Part shown: positions 7,928-14,254 of the stretch, piece by piece
How the letters are laid out: every line of letters begins with the position of its first letter
Numbering within the stretch: position 1 is the first letter of the stretch
Source: Gammaproteobacteria bacterium
Lineage (GTDB): Bacteria; Pseudomonadota; Gammaproteobacteria; Pseudomonadales; Pseudomonadaceae
Direction: 5' to 3'
Assembly: GCA_012513235.1 (NCBI GenBank)
Contig: JAAZCO010000245.1
Span: 1 to 17,193 of the forward strand
DNA: 17,193 bases
The notes under the pieces: model-generated
The model's input: the letters and a program-made list of their open reading frames with translations, nothing else
The model's database searches: none
What the model was told of the DNA's origin: nothing
Position numbers and translations under genes: made by a program

Positions 7928-8844
7928 TATTGTTGGTAATTCCTGCTGGTGGAAGTGACAGGTGCAATGCCAGTGACAGTGTTGTCAGCGATAGATAGCA
8001 CAAGATAATCCAGCAAGGTGCGTGTGGCTAGAGTGATACTGCGCCGAGGCTGAGTAAATGCAAATAAAGTCCGTTGCTCACTGACGTGGTTAATGTATTT
8101 TAAATCGCCTGAACTCAAACCGCTGCTGCAAGCACACAGTGGCAGATGAGCAAAGCCAAAGCCGGCTTGGGCTGCTTGTAACGCACTCAAATGGCTATCG
8201 ACCTGCATGCTGTGAGTTGTTGGTGTTGCGTTGTGGCTGTCACAAACTTCAATCTGGGGCGCGTGCTCAGTGTTTTTGATACTGCTACTGATCACATTAA
8301 CGAAGCTCAGCTGAGCGATAGGGCGAGCGACAATGTCGCTGCTATTATTGGGGGGTGTGGATAGGCTAAGGGCAAGATCTATTGCTTGCATTGCGGTCTC
8401 TGCAGTGTTGTCTGCGGCATGTATGCTCAGCTGAATATCGGTATGAATATTTTTGAAGCTTCTTAAAACAGGCATCAGCCAATGGTTGAGAATGGCAGGC
8501 AGAACAATATGTATGGTTCCGCTAGGGATGCTTCGTGCGCGCTCCACACTACGCTGCGCCTGCTGCGCGGCATTGACCATATCTTGGGCGTAGCGATACA
8601 CCTCAGCACCGATATGAGTCAGTGTTAAAAAGCGCGGGTTGCGATAGAGCAGTTGTACACCCAGGCGCGATTCAAGCTGACTGATGCGACGACTTAAACT
8701 TGATTTAGACAAGCCTTTTTGATTGATTAGAGTCGAAAAACTTCCAGCATCTACAACTTGTAAAAACCAATACAGATCAACGAGATTATCTGCGATGCTA
8801 TATTCGCTGAGCTCAGGTTGCTGCTTGGAATCGTTATTTTTCAT
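7927..8844 (-). CDS. LysR-family transcriptional regulator
   Basis: The 305-residue protein has an N-terminal winged helix-turn-helix of the LysR type (about 23-82, with GLSKSSLSRRISQLESRLGV as the recognition part), a linker helix (about 83-107) and a periplasmic-binding-like effector domain (about 108-285). The effector domain looks short. The stretch that in most members holds an HxCL-type motif and a conserved Trp between the two subdomains is replaced by a brief Ser/Thr/His-rich segment (about 186-215). I set the start at the ATG at 8844, because AGGG lies eight bases before it. An in-frame TTG at 8862 would add six residues, but that ribosome binding site lies inside those extra codons. 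The gene heads the operon with the sugar-binding protein and hybrid kinase and diverges from the response regulator gene. LysR proteins commonly control divergent promoters, so it may act on the 8845-9009 region. Its targets and ligand are unknown. Confidence 0.93.
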   Translation of the reverse strand: MKNNDSKQQPELSEYSIADNLVDLYWFLQVVDAGSFSTLINQKGLSKSSLSRRISQLESRLGVQLLYRNPRFLTLTHIGAEVYRYAQDMVNAAQQAQRSVERARSIPSGTIHIVLPAILNHWLMPVLRSFKNIHTDIQLSIHAADNTAETAMQAIDLALSLSTPPNNSSDIVARPIAQLSFVNVISSSIKNTEHAPQIEVCDSHNATPTTHSMQVDSHLSALQAAQAGFGFAHLPLCACSSGLSSGDLKYINHVSEQRTLFAFTQPRRSITLATRTLLDYLVLSIADNTVTGIAPVTSTSRNYQQ

Positions 8845-8897
8845 TGATATCGCCCTGCGCAATCAATAATGTGATTGTGATAGTCTTTTTGAATATA

Positions 8898-8909
8898 TAC
8901 TTTTAAGTA
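8898..8909. promoter_or_regulatory. Palindrome in the LysR/response-regulator divergent region
   Basis: TACTT and AAGTA are perfect inverted copies around TT. The 12-base palindrome lies in an AT-rich tract between the divergent LysR gene (start 8844) and response regulator gene (start about 9010). It could be an operator or part of a promoter. No convincing -35/-10 pair was found around it, and so short a palindrome can occur by chance. Confidence 0.3.
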
Positions 8910-9009
8910 AGTAGCAGTATTTTAGAGGCTATTGGCGCATGGTATCTTTGTTTGAGCGGATAGATGCTTTGCTTGAATGGATATTTTATGTTTAGACAGG
9001 AAATATATT

Positions 9010-9789
9010 GTGAATGATGGCAGCGTGCGGCGTTTATACAATGTGAATATTTTAATTATCGATGATCATCCGCATGATCTTGACATGTTAGTGCAGGCTT
9101 TAAATGCGCAAGGTGCGCGTGTCAGTCTGGCGAATGAGCCGCGTAAAGGCATACAGTTAGCGCAGGTTTTTTTACCTGATTTGATTTTGCTTGATGTGCA
9201 TATGCCGCATATGGATGGTTTCTCAGCGTGTCGTTTGTTGCGCGAGATGAAGTGTTGTCATGATGTGCCGGTGATTTTTTTAACATCTGCCGGCGATGTG
9301 ACTGATCGTGTTAACGGACTGACGTTGGGCGGTGTTGATTATATTTTAAAGCCTTTTGCTGTCGATGAGGTGATTGCACGTATTTTAGTGCATGTGCAAT
9401 TAGCACAGGCAAGGGTGGCAGGCAGCCTGCCTGTGGATCACGCTCAAGTGCTTGATCATCCTGATCAGATTATTTTGCAAGCCGCTTTGCGCTTGCTTAA
9501 AAGTCAGCTTACGCAGCTGCCTAAGCTCAAAGAAATTGCTGAAAAGCTCGGCACGCATGATAAAAAGCTCTCGGCTATTTTTCGTGATAATTTAGGCATG
9601 ACAGTCTTTGCATGGGTGCGTGAAGAGCGTTTGCGTAAGGCTCAAGATTTATTGCTGCGCAGTTATATGAGCATTGAAGACATTTCTGCTGAAGTGGGTT
9701 TTACCAGTGCAGCTAACTTTGCGACTGCTTACCGAGAGCGTTTTGCAATGACGCCCAGTGCCTATCGCAAGACTTTAAATCAGTCATAA
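9010..9789 (+). CDS. Response regulator with AraC-type DNA-binding domain
   Basis: From the chosen start the protein has 259 residues. A receiver domain (about 12-130) carries the acidic pair Asp18/Asp19 in LIIDDHP, phospho-acceptor Asp62 in LLDVHMPHMDG, the T/S position in FLTSAG and Lys114 in ILKPF. After a short linker comes an AraC/XylS helix-turn-helix pair (about 168-256), with SIEDISAEVGFTSAANFATA as the second helix-turn-helix and MTPSAYRKTL as the family signature end. It should bind DNA when phosphorylated. I prefer the GTG at 9010 because AGGA lies eight bases upstream; the ATG at 8977 would add 11 residues but has no clear ribosome binding site. The gene diverges from the LysR-binding protein-kinase operon, whose Hpt-bearing kinase is its most likely phosphate donor. 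It lies directly upstream of the adhesin export operon, which is a plausible target (inference). Confidence 0.92.
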   Translation: MNDGSVRRLYNVNILIIDDHPHDLDMLVQALNAQGARVSLANEPRKGIQLAQVFLPDLILLDVHMPHMDGFSACRLLREMKCCHDVPVIFLTSAGDVTDRVNGLTLGGVDYILKPFAVDEVIARILVHVQLAQARVAGSLPVDHAQVLDHPDQIILQAALRLLKSQLTQLPKLKEIAEKLGTHDKKLSAIFRDNLGMTVFAWVREERLRKAQDLLLRSYMSIEDISAEVGFTSAANFATAYRERFAMTPSAYRKTLNQS

Positions 9790-9817
9790 GCATGCTGGCG
9801 AACTGATTTGCGGATGG

Positions 9818-9872
9818 TTTTATATAATGCAGTGGCAGTCATATAAAATTTTTTCAAATTATACTGCCGCTG
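9818..9872. repeat. Two overlapping inverted repeats after the response regulator gene
   Basis: One pairing joins TTTTATAT (9818-9825) to ATATAAAA (9841-9848), followed by a run of six T; it could be a weak AU-rich terminator for the upstream gene. The other joins CAGTGGCAGT (9830-9839) to ACTGCCGCTG (9863-9872), a 10-bp stem with a single G-T pair and a 23-base loop. The two stems interleave, so they cannot both form in one RNA. Whether this is an operator, a terminator or a switch cannot be told from sequence. Confidence 0.5.
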
Positions 9873-10031
9873 TAGCAAAGGTGAGTATTTTTATCAGTCC
9901 TTTCTTGGATGCTTTTTAATCCTTTATAAGCCCGTGTTCACTGGCTTGCAGCGCTTTTTTTAATCTGTTTTAGCTTTCCTCTAGCATCCCTCCTAAAAAA
10001 GTAATCTTTGGTTTTTGTTTGCACGGATGGT

Positions 10032-10048
10032 GTTGCTTTCATCGCAAC
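10032..10048. repeat. GTTGC/GCAAC inverted repeat 1
   Basis: GTTGC (10032-10036) and GCAAC (10044-10048) are separated by seven bases. This is the first of three such pairs in the leader region and the weakest as a hairpin, at five base pairs. Confidence 0.4.
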
Positions 10049-10122
10049 GCTGCGTTTCGATTTGCGCCTTAAATTACTTGATAGCTACAGTTACTATACA
10101 AGTATAACTACTCACATAGACA

Positions 10123-10144
10123 TGGTTGCTGTGTGTTGCAACCA
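10123..10144. repeat. GTTGC/GCAAC inverted repeat 2
   Basis: TGGTTGC (10123-10129) pairs perfectly with GCAACCA (10138-10144) around an eight-base loop. The right side also contains the perfect 8-base palindrome GTTGCAAC (10135-10142). It could be a protein-binding site or an RNA hairpin. Confidence 0.45.
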
Positions 10145-10212
10145 AGGTTTTTGTCAGCGCTGCTACTTATAACAGCAGTGATTTTTCAATATGAATCAGA
10201 TACTTCGTAACT

Positions 10213-10249
10213 AAAGACGTTGCCGTGGATATTTCTCAGCAACGTCTTT
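10213..10249 (+). promoter_or_regulatory. Strong leader hairpin just before the export operon
   Basis: AAAGACGTTGC (10213-10223) and GCAACGTCTTT (10239-10249) form a perfect 11-bp stem around a 15-base loop. The hairpin ends 23 bases before the ribosome binding site of the TolC-OmpA gene. It is followed by GTTT rather than a long T-run, so it is at best a weak terminator. A leader element affecting translation, RNA stability or early termination, or a DNA operator, are all possible. The perfect stem is seen directly; any function is inferred. Confidence 0.6.
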
Positions 10250-10282
10250 GTTTAAGCGACGCTATGAGAAATAGGGAAATGT

Positions 10283-12061
10283 ATGCAATCGACTTCACCT
10301 CTTAAAAATATAATGCTTGCGATCAGTCTGAGTGCTGTCGCGATCAGTGCGCATGCGCAGCAAGATACTTTAGCCAAGGCTGTGAAAGAGGCTATGGATT
10401 ACCAGCCGGAAATCCAAGCCAAACTGCATGCGTTTGATGCTGCGACCTATGATCGTCGTGAAGCATTTGGTGGGTATTTACCAACGGTCGATGCCAGCAG
10501 TTCAGTAGGTACAGCCAAGCGTCAGCACGACAGTCGTGACTGGTATTCGCGTAACTATGCTGAAGTGTCACTGACGCAAATCTTATTTGACGGCTTTCGT
10601 GTCCGTAACAAAGTGGCGAAAGCTGAACACACCAGTCGTATGCGTTATTACGAATTACTGGATGAGGCTGAAAATAAGTCCTTAGAAGTGACGGGCGCTT
10701 ATTTAGATGTGTTGCGTTACCGTGAAATGGTGCGTTTAGCCCAAGTGAACTTGGATAATCACCGCCGTGTGCAGTCCCAAATTGGGCAGCGCGCGCAGCG
10801 TGGTGTGAGCAATAATGCTGACTTGCTGCAGATTAATGGTCGCTTGGCCTTGGCTGAGTCGAACCTGTTGACTGAAATTGCCAACTTGCAAACAGTCAGT
10901 GCGCGCTTTCAGCGTTTAGTGGGTCGCTTACCTGAAGAAAAAATGGCTGAAGTGGCCAGCGGGCAGTTTACTGCGCCAACTGATATCCAAGCTGTGCTTA
11001 ATGAAGGGTATGCCAATAACCCTAATTTGCATGCTGCATTTGAAAATATTGATGTGAGCGAGTCCGCGCTGAAAGAAGCTAAAGCCAATCGTTACCCAAC
11101 CTTTGAATTTGGTGCCAGTCACGGTACTTACAAAAATAACAATGGCTTTGATCGCACCAATCCAGGTGTGCATTACGGCGATGAAAGCATTGTAGAAGTG
11201 CGAGCTAAGTACAATCTGTATCGCGGTGGTAGTGACCGTGCCGCTGAGCGTGCCGCTTTCCAACGTATTAACCAAGCGCAAGATTTACGTGATAAAGCCT
11301 GTGTCGATTTACGCCAAACAGCTTCGATTGCCCACAGTGATATCGCTAACTTGACGATCAAGCAGAATGCATTAAAAAGTCACCGTGATGGCTCAACCCA
11401 AGTGGTGAATGCGTACCGTGAACAGTTTGATATTGGTCGTCGTTCATTGTTAGACGTGTTGGATTCTGAGAACGAAGCCTTCCAAGCAGAACGGGCTTAT
11501 GCACACGGTCACTATGATTTGATTACGGCTAATGCGCGCACCTTGCAAAGCATGGGGCAGTTGCTCAATACCTTGTCAGTGTCTGCCGATAAAATTCCAT
11601 CCTTAAGTGATATCAATGCTGAATCGCGTGTGGATGATGCGCGAGAGTATTGCTCTAACTACGGTACCAGCCACTGGGATATCCAGCGTTACTTGACCAG
11701 TGATAGCCAAGTTCAGGTTATGGATTTAAGCGGTGACACTTTATTTGATAGTGGTTCTGCGCAAATTAAGCCGCGTGCGATGGCCAGCTTGCAGCGTTTT
11801 GTTGAGTCGGTTCAAAGCAAGGGTCAGTTACGTCAAGTGCAAGTAGTGGGTCATACCGACAACACCGGCTCTGAAGATACCAATCGTCAGTTATCACTCA
11901 GTCGTGCTGCGGCAGTGCGTGATTACTTAATCAGTAGCGGTATCAGTAACACCGTTGTGTCTGCACAAGGTGTGGCTTCAACTCAGCCGATTGCCAGTAA
12001 CAATACTGCTGAAGGTCGCGCGGAAAATCGCCGTGTGACAGTCACTATTGTGCATGACTGA
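10283..12061 (+). CDS. lapE: TolC-family type I secretion channel fused to an OmpA domain (LapE-like)
   Basis: This 592-residue protein should be the outer-membrane channel of the adhesin exporter. A signal peptide ends after AHA (residue 25). The TolC/AggA-type region (about 28-435) has the two-fold repeat of outer-membrane efflux proteins: LTQILFDGFRVRNKV (97-111) in the first half is echoed by VRAKYNLYRGGSDRAAERA (306-324) in the second, and GRRSLLDVLDSENE (385-398) is a conserved late segment. After a linker containing Cys457 comes an OmpA C-terminal domain (about 478-590). It holds VVGHTDNTGS with Asp526 and SLSRAAAVRDYL with Arg541, the residues that bind diaminopimelate of peptidoglycan in OmpA. 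Ordinary LapE/TolC proteins are about 450-490 residues and lack this domain. The fusion is one uninterrupted frame and not a sequencing junction, as far as I can see. AGGGA supports the ATG. It heads the export operon. Confidence 0.92.
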   Translation: MQSTSPLKNIMLAISLSAVAISAHAQQDTLAKAVKEAMDYQPEIQAKLHAFDAATYDRREAFGGYLPTVDASSSVGTAKRQHDSRDWYSRNYAEVSLTQILFDGFRVRNKVAKAEHTSRMRYYELLDEAENKSLEVTGAYLDVLRYREMVRLAQVNLDNHRRVQSQIGQRAQRGVSNNADLLQINGRLALAESNLLTEIANLQTVSARFQRLVGRLPEEKMAEVASGQFTAPTDIQAVLNEGYANNPNLHAAFENIDVSESALKEAKANRYPTFEFGASHGTYKNNNGFDRTNPGVHYGDESIVEVRAKYNLYRGGSDRAAERAAFQRINQAQDLRDKACVDLRQTASIAHSDIANLTIKQNALKSHRDGSTQVVNAYREQFDIGRRSLLDVLDSENEAFQAERAYAHGHYDLITANARTLQSMGQLLNTLSVSADKIPSLSDINAESRVDDAREYCSNYGTSHWDIQRYLTSDSQVQVMDLSGDTLFDSGSAQIKPRAMASLQRFVESVQSKGQLRQVQVVGHTDNTGSEDTNRQLSLSRAAAVRDYLISSGISNTVVSAQGVASTQPIASNNTAEGRAENRRVTVTIVHD

Positions 12062-12078
12062 TTGCAGAGCTTGATCTA

Positions 12079-12108
12079 CATGCACGGGCGTGTTCCGTGC
12101 ATGCTTTT
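12079..12108 (+). terminator. Terminator-like hairpin between channel and ABC exporter genes
   Basis: CATGCACGG (12079-12087) and CCGTGCATG (12095-12103) form a perfect 9-bp stem with a seven-base loop, followed by CTTTT. It lies in the 60-base gap between the channel and exporter genes. Because the downstream genes need transcription and no separate promoter is evident, it more likely lowers downstream expression or protects the upstream message 3' end than stops transcription fully. Confidence 0.65.
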
Positions 12109-12121
12109 AACTGGATAACCA

Positions 12122-14254
12122 ATGAACGACATCACTAAAGATCCCTTAAGTGCGTGTCTCTTATGGCTTGCCCAAAGCCATGGTGTCACCACAACCTATG
12201 CTGCGCTGACTGAGGGCTTGCCTTTAGTCAACGGCGCTATTACGCCGTCCTTATTTTCTCGCGCTGCTGCGCGCATCGGTTTTAATAGCAATCTGGTGCA
12301 GCAGCCCTTAAATAAAATTGCCAAGGTTTTGTTGCCTTGCGTTTTATTGTTAAAAGATAACAAGGCCTGTGTATTACAAACGCTAGATTGGCATACGCAG
12401 CGTGCTGTGGTGATTTTTCCTGAGTTGTCGATGCAGGCTACTGAGTTGAGCATTGAAGAGTTGGCTCAAGCCTACAGTGGTTTTACTCTTTATAGTCGTG
12501 CCGAATTTAAACCCGAACCCAGTGCACAGCCCAGTGCAGCAACCCAGCGTCAGGGGCATTGGTTTTGGAGTGTGATTTTAGAAAATCGCCGTGTGTACCG
12601 TGATGTCTTGATCGCGGCGGTTTTTATTAACTTATTTGCCTTGTCCATGCCGTTGTTTGTGATGAACGTGTATGACCGGGTCGTACCCAATAAAGCCATC
12701 GATACCTTATGGGTGCTGGCGCTGGGTGTGAGCATTATTATTTGTGCTGACTTGTTGCTTAAATTATTGCGCAGTTGGTTTGTGGAGTTGGCAGCCAATC
12801 GCGCGGATTTAAAGCTGTCTGCCTTTGTGATGGAGCGCATTTTAGGTGGGCGCATGCAGCATGCTCCAGCCTCCATCGGCTCTTTTGCTTCGAATGTGCA
12901 GTCCTTTGAAAGCGTGCGCAGCTTTATTGGCTCAATGACCATTACAGCTTTAATTGATTTGCCGTTTTTCCTCTTGTTTGTGGTGATTATCGGCATGATT
13001 TCGTGGCTGATGGTGGTGCCAGTCGTGGTGGGCGCAGTGCTGATTATTGCTTATGCCTTATCTGTGCAGTCAAAAATGCAGGTGATGTCCGAGTCGATTG
13101 GGCAGGCCAGTGCGCAACGCAACTCAGGCTTAATTGAAAGCTTGTCGGCTAATGAAACGCTCAAAAGCTTTAATGCAACGCAGCGCATGCAAAGCAGTTG
13201 GGAGCAAAGCACCACTTTTTTATCTGCTTGCTCCAGCCAAATGCGTTTGCTTGGAGCTTCGGTTGGTATGAGTGCCGCATGGATTCAGCAGATGGTTGCT
13301 GTGTCGATGATTATTCTCGGCGTGTATCTAGTGGTGGCGGGTGATATGTCACAGGGTGCTTTGATTGCCAGTTATATGCTGTCATCACGGGCTATGGCAC
13401 CGGTATCCCAAGCGGCTTCATTACTCACACAGTATTACCAAGCCGCTACGTCATTAACTTCACTTGAAGAAATGATGAAAAATGAGCAAGAGCGCCCCGC
13501 AGGTAAGAAATTTATCAGTCGTGCGCAGATTCGCGGTGATATCGAGTTTAAAAATGTGTCCTTTAACTACCCCAATGAAGAACGCAGCGCATTAAATAAT
13601 GTGTCGTTTAGTATTAAAGCTGGGGAGTCAGTGGCTATTTTAGGGCGAGTGGGCTCAGGTAAAAGCACCATCGAAAAACTGATTCTAGGTTTATATAAGC
13701 CCACCCAAGGCCAAATCTTAATTGATGGTGTCCATATCGAGCAGATTGATCCGGCTGAACTGCGTCGCAATATCAGCTATATCCCGCAAGAGCCGCAGTT
13801 GCTCAGCGGTAATGTGTATGAAAATATCACTTTAGGTTTGTCACATCCTAATAATCAAAGCGTATTAGCAGCCGTTGAGTTAGCTGGCTTAGCACCCTTA
13901 GTTGGTAGCCATGCGGATGGTTTAGGCATGCCGGTGGGCGAAAACGGTAGCCGCTTATCCGGTGGTCAGCGTCAAGCCATTGCTGCGGCACGTGCTTTTG
14001 TGCGCGAAGGATCAATTATGCTGCTCGACGAGCCGTCCAGTGCGATGGACAGCGGTCTTGAACAGCATTTGTGCCAGTCTATTAAAACACTCAGCGCTCA
14101 GAAAACCCTGCTGTTGATCACTCATAAAACCAGCTTGCTGAGTTTGGTTGAGCGTTTGATTGTGCTCGATGGCGGACAGTTGCTGGCCGACGGTGCTAAA
14201 GATGATGTGCTGCAGGCGTTAGCTGCAGGTACTTTGCAGAAGGTGAGCGCATGA
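12122..14254 (+). CDS. lapB: Type I secretion ABC exporter with degenerate C39-like domain (LapB-type)
   Basis: This 710-residue inner-membrane half-transporter powers export of the adhesin. The N-terminal part (about 1-130) is a C39-peptidase-like domain. Cys12 lies near the usual cysteine position, but the surrounding DCG-type motif and a convincing catalytic histidine are missing, as expected for exporters that bind but do not cut their substrate. The membrane domain covers about 155-440. The nucleotide-binding domain (about 470-710) has Walker A GRVGSGKST (508-516), Q-loop Gln556, signature LSGGQRQ (612-618), Walker B IMLLDEP (632-638) and switch His668, so it should be an active ATPase. 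TRPSLF-like LapB features are echoed in ITPSLFSRAAARIGF (40-54). A weak ribosome binding site (TGGA) lies six bases before the ATG. The gene ends in a four-base ATGA overlap with the adaptor gene. Confidence 0.95.
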   Translation: MNDITKDPLSACLLWLAQSHGVTTTYAALTEGLPLVNGAITPSLFSRAAARIGFNSNLVQQPLNKIAKVLLPCVLLLKDNKACVLQTLDWHTQRAVVIFPELSMQATELSIEELAQAYSGFTLYSRAEFKPEPSAQPSAATQRQGHWFWSVILENRRVYRDVLIAAVFINLFALSMPLFVMNVYDRVVPNKAIDTLWVLALGVSIIICADLLLKLLRSWFVELAANRADLKLSAFVMERILGGRMQHAPASIGSFASNVQSFESVRSFIGSMTITALIDLPFFLLFVVIIGMISWLMVVPVVVGAVLIIAYALSVQSKMQVMSESIGQASAQRNSGLIESLSANETLKSFNATQRMQSSWEQSTTFLSACSSQMRLLGASVGMSAAWIQQMVAVSMIILGVYLVVAGDMSQGALIASYMLSSRAMAPVSQAASLLTQYYQAATSLTSLEEMMKNEQERPAGKKFISRAQIRGDIEFKNVSFNYPNEERSALNNVSFSIKAGESVAILGRVGSGKSTIEKLILGLYKPTQGQILIDGVHIEQIDPAELRRNISYIPQEPQLLSGNVYENITLGLSHPNNQSVLAAVELAGLAPLVGSHADGLGMPVGENGSRLSGGQRQAIAAARAFVREGSIMLLDEPSSAMDSGLEQHLCQSIKTLSAQKTLLLITHKTSLLSLVERLIVLDGGQLLADGAKDDVLQALAAGTLQKVSA

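Larger units (their letters stand above)
9790..10282 (+). other. Long non-coding region before the adhesin export operon
   Basis: These 493 bases contain no convincing gene. They are AT-rich in parts and full of inverted repeats, several listed separately: a 10-bp stem at 9830-9872, three GTTGC/GCAAC hairpins at 10032-10048, 10123-10144 and 10213-10249, a 7-bp stem with one G-T pair at 10158-10180, and the palindrome TATACAAGTATA at 10095-10106. A weak candidate promoter is TTGATA at 10078-10083 with TATAAC at 10103-10108, but the 19-base spacer is too long for confidence. The region probably holds the promoter, operators and long leader of the export operon, and possibly the terminator of the response regulator gene. 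A ribosome binding site AGGGA (10273-10277) lies five bases before the ATG at 10283. Confidence 0.7.

Noticed and set aside
8845..8862. TTG start adding six residues to the LysR protein
   Set aside because: The AGGG that fits the ATG at 8844 lies inside these codons and there is no ribosome binding site at the right distance before the TTG.
8977..9009. ATG start for the response regulator
   Set aside because: No clear ribosome binding site precedes it, while the in-frame GTG at 9010 has AGGA eight bases upstream. Kept only as an alternative.
10078..10108. TTGATA / TATAAC as the export operon promoter
   Set aside because: The 19-base spacer is unfavourable and the -10 part overlaps the palindrome at 10095-10106. 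Mentioned only as a weak candidate.
12122..12510. Exporter N-terminus as an active C39 peptidase that removes a double-glycine leader
   Set aside because: The motif around Cys12 is degenerate and no convincing catalytic His is seen; LapA-type adhesins use a C-terminal secretion signal and have no leader to remove.
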